A model generated the notes under the pieces. That model searched no databases. It had not been told where the DNA came from and worked only from the letters and a program-made list of their open reading frames with translations. A DNA stretch of 10,574 bases from Candidatus Bathyarchaeota archaeon (GTDB taxonomy: Archaea; Thermoproteota; Bathyarchaeia; Bathyarchaeales; Bathyarchaeaceae): NCBI GenBank assembly GCA_026014605.1, contig JAOZIC010000074.1, forward strand, positions 15,705 to 26,278, read 5' to 3'. Shown piece by piece: positions 1-4,654 of the stretch (within the stretch, counting starts at the first letter, position 1; each line of letters starts with the position of its first letter). The translations under genes were made by a program, and so were the position numbers.

Positions 1-606
1 TCCAGGAGCCACAATCACATATTTTCCGTAAAACTTTTCGCCCTTTGTGGTTTCGATACCTTCAACTTTGCCGTCTTTAACCAGAAGGCTCTTTACGTCG
101 GTGCCGGTTCTGATGTCAACACGGCTTTCAAGGTGGTCACGCATCATACGAAGAGTCTCTGCACATTTGTCTGTGCCCATGTGGCGAACTTTCTGAGAAA
201 CAAGCTTTAGTCCAGCAAGAGAGGCTGCACTTTCAAGCTCCTCAAACTTTTGGTCGCTAACACCGTAAAGGTGTTCAGTAGCTCCAAACTTTAGGTAAAT
301 GTCATCAACATAATGCAAAAGGTCCCAAAGCTGGTCTTCTGTGCAGTATTCGTTGAGCCAGCCGCCAACTTCTGTGGATAAAGTAAGTTTTCCGTCACTA
401 AACGCGCCAGCGCCGCCCCAACCAGCCAACAAAGAGCAAGGGTCACAGTTAAGACAGCCCATTCCACGGCTAGAAGGACATTTGCGTTGGTCAATAGCCC
501 GACCTTTATCTAAAAGCAAGATACTCAGGTCTGTTTTGTCCGCTAACTCAAGAGCAGAAAAGATTCCAGCCGGACCAGCGCCCACAATTATTACATCGAA
601 ATTCAA
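1..606 (-). CDS. FAD-dependent dehydrogenase (COG2509-like), 3'-truncated by window edge
   Basis: Partial gene: 202 codons are visible and the C-terminal part lies beyond base 1. The N-terminus is a Rossmann FAD-binding motif (VIIVGAGPAG, glycines 9, 11 and 14), with an acidic residue ending the second strand (LLLDKGR, about residue 33). A cysteine cluster follows (C43, C51, C54, C57) and leads into GWGGAGAFSDGKL (residues 63-74). That combination is the hallmark I associate with COG2509 'uncharacterized FAD-dependent dehydrogenases', a family whose substrate is not known. The start is TTG at 606-604: it has a strong GGAGGT ribosome binding site (614-619 on the + strand) at 7-nt spacing, and the flavin motif follows directly. 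A TATA-like box lies about 45 nt upstream, so it probably has its own promoter rather than depending on the kinase genes upstream. Family call is firm; function is open. Geranylgeranyl reductase is a less likely alternative. Confidence 0.88.
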   Translation of the reverse strand, partial: MNFDVIIVGAGPAGIFSALELADKTDLSILLLDKGRAIDQRKCPSSRGMGCLNCDPCSLLAGWGGAGAFSDGKLTLSTEVGGWLNEYCTEDQLWDLLHYVDDIYLKFGATEHLYGVSDQKFEELESAASLAGLKLVSQKVRHMGTDKCAETLRMMRDHLESRVDIRTGTDVKSLLVKDGKVEGIETTKGEKFYGKYVIVAPG

Positions 607-613
607 CAGAGCT

Positions 614-619
614 ACCTCC
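614..619 (-). promoter_or_regulatory. Shine-Dalgarno GGAGGT deciding the TTG start of the FAD dehydrogenase
   Basis: GGAGGT reads on the minus strand 7 nt before TTG 606-604. It is a near-perfect anti-16S match and is the main reason for preferring this TTG over any internal ATG. Confidence 0.75.
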
Positions 620-648
620 GGAAATCCAACACTACAACGAATAGGTGC

Positions 649-657
649 AATATATGT
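649..657 (-). promoter_or_regulatory. TATA-like box (ACATATATT) for the FAD dehydrogenase
   Basis: ACATATATT on the minus strand resembles an archaeal TATA box. A start site about 25 nt downstream would fall near 627-630, giving a leader of about 20 nt that contains the GGAGGT site. The spacing is coherent, but no transcript data support it. Confidence 0.45.
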
Positions 658-746
658 GTTAGCTGAACAAAACCAAACTTAACAATGAAAGATTGTTCAA
701 AGCATCAACCCATAAACCAAAGCCTGTTTTCAATAACCAAACAACA

Positions 747-1112
747 TCAAGTTTTGTCGCCGTCTTTTTTGAGAGCCTTTTCCATCAGCTTACGCAAAAT
801 AGGCGCAGCTTCCTGCTCAGTAACGGTTTTAAGAAAAACAGAAACCAACGCAATCTTGTTTGTAGTTTTCGCAAGGTGCTCAGCCAAAACCCTTGCAACC
901 ATTATGTTTCGGTCTCCAAGCAAAATTGACGACAAAGGCGCCCCAACCAGTTTTTCTGGTTGCGGAACAGACACGGCAAGGGTTCCGAGTTTGTCTTCTT
1001 CTTCGCTGAGAAGTAGCTGATTTGCGTTTTTTGTTTCCATGTAAACGGCAAAAAAGGTTTTGTCCTGCTCAACCAGTTGCTCTTTTACAATTTTTGCGCG
1101 CGACAAACACAA
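747..1112 (-). CDS. PAC3/PAC4 (Pba3/Pba4)-like proteasome assembly chaperone, putative
   Basis: A small soluble protein of 119-121 residues with no signal peptide or membrane segment. The pattern of a beta-strand region (FFAVYM), a DKLGTLAVSVP strand, a central SSILLGD turn, a helix with LAEHLAKTTNK, then a strand (IALVSVFL) and a C-terminal helix resembles human PSMG3 and especially PSMG4. In PSMG4 I recall a corresponding SLLGD turn followed by a helix with LARKTNK and a VSYNL strand. In eukaryotes Pba3-Pba4 helps assemble the 20S alpha ring. The archaeal role is inferred from this eye alignment only; there are no catalytic motifs. The start is uncertain: TTG 1112 is the first possible start after an in-frame stop. 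TTG 1106 has GGGGA at 6-nt spacing and may be the true one. It lies 54 nt downstream of the kinase gene and could be co-transcribed with it or use the TATA-like CTAAATAC at 1141-1148. Confidence 0.7.
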   Translation of the reverse strand: MCLSRAKIVKEQLVEQDKTFFAVYMETKNANQLLLSEEEDKLGTLAVSVPQPEKLVGAPLSSILLGDRNIMVARVLAEHLAKTTNKIALVSVFLKTVTEQEAAPILRKLMEKALKKDGDKT

Positions 1113-1140
1113 TCCCCACTATGTTATGGTTATTAATCGT

Positions 1141-1148
1141 GTATTTAG
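1141..1148 (-). promoter_or_regulatory. Weak TATA-like box upstream of the PAC3/4-like gene
   Basis: CTAAATAC on the minus strand sits about 30 nt before the TTG starts, between the kinase stop and this gene. Its position suits an almost leaderless transcript, but the match is weak and the gene could simply be read through from the kinase. Confidence 0.22.
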
Positions 1149-1166
1149 ATTTTCAAAAGATGTGAA

Positions 1167-2450
1167 CTATAGGTCTGTGGCAAAAACTGTGCTCAAGCCG
1201 AGTTCTTTGCAGGTTTTGTCCAAAGTTATCTGCCCAAAACTAATTGTAGAAACCTTTTCAGCTACAGGAGTGAAAATTTTGAGCATTTTTCGTTTGTAGT
1301 CAACTTCGTGTATTACGCCTATTCCCAAGAAACGGTTTTCTTCGTCTTTTAGACCAACCAGCAACCCTTCTTCGTCGCCTTCGCGGATGATTTTGACACG
1401 TTTTTGGAAGTAGTCTTCGGCGGCTTCGATTTGCTCTTCGGTAACTCCACCAATTTTGTTTAAAACAACCAGAACATCAGTTAAGGTTTCTTCAGAATAC
1501 AACGGATTTATTCTGAGCAAACTCCGCAGGTTCTGCAACCGTTTATGATGCAACTGACCCCCAGAACCCAAAATGGAATCTTCAACATCAATCCAGTTAA
1601 GCGAAAACGACTGCACCTTGGCATCTTTCAAATATTTCTTGTAACTTAGCTCACGCAGCAACTTTCTTTTCTCTCGGCTGCGGGATGCAATAAGCTCAGG
1701 CGAACCCATAACAATAACCTTAACGTCGCCTAAACCACCTAAGATTGGGTCTAACTCGGTTGTTCGCTGCAACCCCACAACAACGTCAGAACCAACTTCT
1801 GTAATCAATCGACGTTTGTACCCAACGGCTTCTTCGCCTTCAACCCAGCCATCAGTATTAATAACAAGCAAATCCACTCCAGCGTCCATTATGCGGCTTT
1901 TGAGTTGAACTAAGCCTTCTATCACTTTGTTGATTGCCCCGCTTGGACTTGTGGAACCAACAAAAACTGCGTCTTGTGCATCAATTTCAAAAAGGTCTTT
2001 CACTGGTTCTGTTAAGAAGTTATAGCCCACAGTTGAAGGCGGACCAATATCGGATTGACCTAAATCAGCGTCCACAACACATGTCCGCAGGGTCTGCTTA
2101 ACTGCCTGATTAACAACAAACGTGCAAAAACTGGTTTTTCCGGAGTCTACACCACCCACAACCAAAACAGTTGCAGGTTTACCTAAACCCAATATCTGGT
2201 CAGTTGCGTCCACCCACGAAGCGGGAACGGTTTCGTTTTCAACTTCGTTTATGCATGCGCCTTGACCAAGTAATAATTCAAGAGTAGAAGTTTCTAGCAC
2301 CGTAAAGGGTAACCGTTTGCCTTCTCTGACAACCAGTTTTTCTTCAACTTTGAGGGGTGCACCTAAAACGTTTACATCTCCAGAAAGAAGACTAACCGAA
2401 GCGGGTCCATCCACAAGCAAAGTCTGCCCTTTTTCTACGATACTCTTCAT
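1167..2450 (-). CDS. Clp1/Grc3-type polynucleotide 5'-hydroxyl kinase
   Basis: 427 residues, matching the Clp1/Grc3 (COG1341) architecture of an N-terminal beta domain, a central P-loop kinase domain and a C-terminal domain. Visible motifs are a Walker A GGVDSGKTS (99-107), the Clp1 signature VDADLGQSDIGPP (126-138), a lid-like FVGSTSPSG (163-171) and NTDGWVEG (198-205). The N-terminus contains LLVDGPASVSLLSGDV, typical of the family start. Characterised archaeal members phosphorylate 5'-OH ends of RNA and DNA with ATP. The eukaryotic relatives act in tRNA splicing, pre-mRNA 3' processing and pre-rRNA processing, so an RNA end-healing role is likely. ATG 2450 is preceded by GGAAGG at a suitable distance. 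An upstream 24-codon ORF ends with TAATG on this start codon. The gene is divergent from radB. Confidence 0.93.
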   Translation of the reverse strand: MKSIVEKGQTLLVDGPASVSLLSGDVNVLGAPLKVEEKLVVREGKRLPFTVLETSTLELLLGQGACINEVENETVPASWVDATDQILGLGKPATVLVVGGVDSGKTSFCTFVVNQAVKQTLRTCVVDADLGQSDIGPPSTVGYNFLTEPVKDLFEIDAQDAVFVGSTSPSGAINKVIEGLVQLKSRIMDAGVDLLVINTDGWVEGEEAVGYKRRLITEVGSDVVVGLQRTTELDPILGGLGDVKVIVMGSPELIASRSREKRKLLRELSYKKYLKDAKVQSFSLNWIDVEDSILGSGGQLHHKRLQNLRSLLRINPLYSEETLTDVLVVLNKIGGVTEEQIEAAEDYFQKRVKIIREGDEEGLLVGLKDEENRFLGIGVIHEVDYKRKMLKIFTPVAEKVSTISFGQITLDKTCKELGLSTVFATDL

Positions 2451-2524
2451 TATTTCGCCTTCCGCGTCAGTTCACCCACAGGTTCTTTACAGATTAGAGG
2501 TAAAACAGACGTTTTAGTGTTCAT
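2450..2524 (-). CDS. Possible 24-codon upstream ORF overlapping the kinase start (TAATG)
   Basis: On the minus strand an ATG at 2524 opens 24 codons that close at TAA, sharing one base with the ATG of the kinase gene. The peptide begins MNTKTSVLPL and has a lysine/arginine-rich end (LTRKAK). TATA-like stretches at 2541-2550 and 2559-2566 could make it the first ORF on the transcript. It may be a leader peptide coupled to kinase translation, or chance. No homolog was recognised. Confidence 0.25.
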   Translation of the reverse strand: MNTKTSVLPLICKEPVGELTRKAK

Positions 2525-2540
2525 GAAACTACACGTGTCA

Positions 2541-2550
2541 CACTTAAAAG
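2541..2550 (-). promoter_or_regulatory. TATA-like box (CTTTTAAGTG) for the kinase gene
   Basis: CTTTTAAGTG on the minus strand is the best TATA-like element close to the kinase gene. It predicts a start near 2519-2524 and a leader of about 70 nt containing most of the small upstream ORF. A second candidate, TTTTTTAA at 2559-2566, would give a slightly longer leader. Confidence 0.35.
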
Positions 2551-2672
2551 AACAGCGATTAAAAAACAAGTGCGTATAAGTTAGCATATCGGTGTGACCA
2601 GCGTGAGTTGTGTGTTTTGTGTTTTTGCTTAAATAACTATCTAAACTAAACGCAACAAAAACAAAGAGAAGG

Positions 2673-2680
2673 CTTATAAT
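2673..2680 (+). promoter_or_regulatory. TATA-like box (CTTATAAT) for radB
   Basis: CTTATAAT lies 35 nt before the TTG start of radB. A start site near 2702-2706 would leave only about 10 nt of leader, in keeping with the absence of a Shine-Dalgarno sequence there. TTAAATAA at 2629-2636 is an alternative, more distal element. Confidence 0.4.
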
Positions 2681-2714
2681 TCCATAACCCTACTTCGCAT
2701 CTTGTGTTGCCGAA

Positions 2715-3407
2715 TTGCAAAGTTTTGTTCAAACAGGATGCATCTCGCTTGACAAACTACTAGGAGGAGGATTCCCCACCAAAACGGTCTCGCTTATTTA
2801 CGGGGAAGCAGAAACAGGCAAAACCTCGCTTGCAGTTCAATGCGCAGTCAACTGCACACGAAGAGGTCTCAAGGTGCTTTACATCGACGCAGACGGAAGC
2901 TTCTCTTATGAACGGCTCTCACAGATAGCAGAATACGACTTCGCAAAGATTTCACCAAACATAATCATAATAAGACCAACAACGTTCCAAGAACAAACCC
3001 AAGCAATAGACCACCTCGAAAAAATCATAACAAAAAAATTTGGGTTAATCGTCGTGGACACCGCAACGTCCCTTTACCGCGTAGGCCCAAACAACGCCAA
3101 AGAAACGTATGTTGCCAACCGTGAACTAAACAGGCAACTGGCGGTGCTTACTCAAATCGCGAAAACGGTGGGAGTGGCGGTTATCGTTGTCAGTCAGGTA
3201 AGAAGTGTTCCGTTTGGAGAAACTTTTGAAACAAAACCAGTCGCAACAAGGGTTCTAAACTATTGGTCAGACATAATAGTGGACATGAAACAGGCAGGAC
3301 AAACACGCACCATAAAGGTTCTTCGAGAAAAACACCCGAAAATCAAAGGAACAGGATTTGTTTACGTCAAAATAGAAAACTCGGGAATTGTTGACTACCA
3401 ACACTAA
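2715..3407 (+). CDS. radB: RadB, RecA/Rad51-family recombinase paralog
   Basis: 230 residues, the usual size of archaeal RadB: a bare RecA core without the N-terminal helix-hairpin-helix domain of RadA. It opens with the typical TGCISLDKLLGGGF (7-20), then Walker A GEAETGKTS (30-38), the strand VLYIDADGSF (54-63), and Walker B LIVVD (111-115). A VIVVSQVR strand follows, where RecA-type proteins carry a glutamine sensor. The C-terminal segment LREKHPKIKGT resembles the RadA/RadB end. RadB is thought to assist RadA-mediated recombination as an accessory or mediator protein, with weak ATPase activity. The start is TTG 2715; no Shine-Dalgarno is seen and the leader appears very short. The next gene, carS, starts 38 nt after the stop on the same strand and is probably co-transcribed, although functionally unrelated. 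Confidence 0.9.
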   Translation: MQSFVQTGCISLDKLLGGGFPTKTVSLIYGEAETGKTSLAVQCAVNCTRRGLKVLYIDADGSFSYERLSQIAEYDFAKISPNIIIIRPTTFQEQTQAIDHLEKIITKKFGLIVVDTATSLYRVGPNNAKETYVANRELNRQLAVLTQIAKTVGVAVIVVSQVRSVPFGETFETKPVATRVLNYWSDIIVDMKQAGQTRTIKVLREKHPKIKGTGFVYVKIENSGIVDYQH

Positions 3408-3445
3408 CAGTTATTTTGCTGCAAAACAATTAGGAATAGAAAACC

Positions 3446-3979
3446 ATGATAACAATACTCGACATCGCCGCTGCCATGTGGTGGATTTTTCCAGCATACT
3501 GCGCCAACGCCGCGCCAGTAATTTTCGGCGGTGGACAACCAATGGATTTTGGCAAAAAATTTTCAGACGGCAAACCATTACTGGGAGCACACAAAACATT
3601 CCGAGGCTTTGCAGCAGGACTTATTATAGGAACACTTGTGGGTTTGGTGCAAACCATTCTCTATGAACAATACTTGTTAGAGTATGGCACACAGTTCCAG
3701 TACAGCGTAATTCTTGGATTTGTTCTCTCACTAGGAGCATTAACAGGCGACATAATAGAATCTTTCATCAAACGACGAATAAACCGAGAACCCGGAAAAT
3801 CGCTTCCAGTAGCAGACCAAATAGACTTCATATTGGGAGCGTTCTTGTTCTCGATTCCGGTTTCACCGCCTTCCATAGTATGGGCTGTGATAGTTCTTCT
3901 AATTACAATCCCGACTCATCTACTGACAAACTTAGGGGCAGCACTGCTTAACATGAAAAATAAAGGAAAAGATAGGTAA
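3446..3979 (+). CDS. carS: CDP-archaeol synthase (CarS)
   Basis: 177 residues, an integral membrane enzyme that transfers CMP from CTP to 2,3-di-O-geranylgeranylglyceryl phosphate, making CDP-archaeol, the branch point for archaeal phospholipid head groups. It shows the CarS/DUF46 signatures: an N-terminal helix ending in NAAPVIFGGGQPMDFG (21-36), the cytoplasmic FSDGKPLLGAHKTFRG (39-54), ALTGDIIESFIKRR (98-111), and LPVADQIDFILGA (120-132) with acidic residues that probably bind metal and CTP. About five hydrophobic helices are present: residues 5-27, 54-75, 85-103, 125-140 and 143-167. ATG 3446 is preceded by a weak AGGAAT (3432-3437). It is the second gene of a probable radB-carS unit and converges with the gene ending at 4010. 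Confidence 0.93.
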   Translation: MITILDIAAAMWWIFPAYCANAAPVIFGGGQPMDFGKKFSDGKPLLGAHKTFRGFAAGLIIGTLVGLVQTILYEQYLLEYGTQFQYSVILGFVLSLGALTGDIIESFIKRRINREPGKSLPVADQIDFILGAFLFSIPVSPPSIVWAVIVLLITIPTHLLTNLGAALLNMKNKGKDR

Positions 3980-3982
3980 CAG

Positions 3983-4001
3983 CCAGTTTTTAGATAACTG
4001 G
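3983..4001. terminator. Small hairpin between convergent genes, possible terminator
   Basis: CCAGTT (3983-3988) and AACTGG (3996-4001) form a 6-bp stem with a 7-nt loop in the 30-nt gap between two convergent stops. Downstream on the minus strand the sequence is T-rich, so it could end the topA operon transcript. The stem is short and the call weak. Confidence 0.3.
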
Positions 4002-4009
4002 AACTGAAA

Positions 4010-4438
4010 TCAAAGACCAAACTTTTGTAACATACCGCTTTCAAGCAGAACAGCTGCTACGATAAGCAGAGCACATCCAACCAGAAGCGCCATGTAAGCT
4101 TGACGTGGGTTGTAAGCACTTTTTGTGGAACGGTATGCTATCAGAAATCCTACGACACCTAAACCGCCAAGAATCATGACAATTACACTTTCGACAATAA
4201 GCTGGTATGTTAGTGAAGTAGCGAATATGATTATTTGACCTGTTTGTGAATTGTAGCCGATTGGTGCAATATCTTTGGTAATGATGTTGTAGACTCCTCC
4301 ACCCAAAAAGAACAAAGAAGCAGCGACAACTACTATTGCGACAATAAACAGTGAGGGCTGATAGTTCATTATTCGTTCGTAGAATTTCTCCAACGAAGAG
4401 GCAACGGAAGAAACTTGTTTGTTTGAATTTTTAGTCAT
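4010..4438 (-). CDS. Three-helix membrane protein, OST3/OST6-like C-terminal domain
   Basis: 142 residues: a polar N-terminus (1-28), then hydrophobic helices at about 29-52, 79-101 and 114-136, and a short tail. It resembles the membrane half of eukaryotic OST3/OST6 (human TUSC3/MAGT1). The end of the first helix, LGGGVYNIITKDIAP (45-59), parallels the SGQMWNHIRGPPY region. NSQTGQ (63-68) parallels NPHTGH. The stretch with SLTYQLIVESVIVMILGG matches the order S..Q.VxE..IV...GG, and the third helix follows after a YRSTKSAYNPRQ loop. The thioredoxin domain and first helix of OST3/6 are absent, so no CxxC oxidoreductase is present. By analogy it may be an accessory subunit of the STT3 enzyme encoded at 7493-9760. 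ATG 4438 has GAGG (4450-4453) at 11-nt spacing, and the gene begins only 3 nt after the preceding stop, so it is in an operon with the zinc protein and topA. Similarity judged by eye; an unrelated three-helix protein remains possible. Confidence 0.65.
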   Translation of the reverse strand: MTKNSNKQVSSVASSLEKFYERIMNYQPSLFIVAIVVVAASLFFLGGGVYNIITKDIAPIGYNSQTGQIIIFATSLTYQLIVESVIVMILGGLGVVGFLIAYRSTKSAYNPRQAYMALLVGCALLIVAAVLLESGMLQKFGL

Positions 4439-4441
4439 TTT

Positions 4442-4654
4442 TTATTCATCCTCTTTATTCAATAACTGCTGTGCAACTTCTTTTGCCCAAGCGCCAGTGT
4501 ATGAATTCTCTACAACCGAATTTAAATATTCCTTAAAGGAGGCACCAACTGCGTGTTTCCATATCTCATATTTTTCGACAAGATTTTGGTACGCAGTTTC
4601 GTGGCGCACACAATAGGTGTGTTTTGTGTCTCGTTCGCAGACAGGGCACTTCAC
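4442..4654 (-). CDS. Small zinc-binding protein of unknown function
   Basis: 70 residues. The N-terminus carries CPVC (C3, C6), then YCVRH (C15, H18), an apparent CCCH zinc knuckle. The rest is amphipathic helix rich in aromatic residues (YQNLVEKYEIWKHAVG, then AWAKEVAQQLL). No enzyme motif or membrane segment is seen, and I do not know a function. The start is GTG: it overlaps the topA stop in a GTGA tetranucleotide and has a perfect GGAGG (4663-4667) at 8-nt spacing inside the topA 3' end. This makes translational coupling to topA very likely. The membrane protein gene follows after 3 nt. Confidence 0.8.
   Translation of the reverse strand: MKCPVCERDTKHTYCVRHETAYQNLVEKYEIWKHAVGASFKEYLNSVVENSYTGAWAKEVAQQLLNKEDE

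Noticed and set aside
291..494. Minus-strand ORF of 67 codons with a hydrophobic N-terminus
   Set aside because: It overlaps the FAD dehydrogenase in another frame. The dehydrogenase frame shows FAD-binding and family motifs, so this is a shadow.
685..1020. Plus-strand open frame of 111 codons (and an overlapping one at 693-929)
   Set aside because: It lies antisense to the PAC3/4-like gene, has a low-complexity Ser-rich translation and matches nothing recognisable; the minus-strand frame gives a coherent protein.
2451..2714. A tRNA or other structured RNA in the longest intergenic gap
   Set aside because: No cloverleaf, T-loop GGTTCRA-type box or extended complementary arms were seen; the region is adequately explained by two divergent promoters.
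2715..3407. RadA or a KaiC-like ATPase instead of RadB
   Set aside because: The protein lacks the N-terminal helix-hairpin-helix domain of RadA, has a single RecA core of 230 residues, and opens with the RadB-type TGCxSLDxLLGGG.
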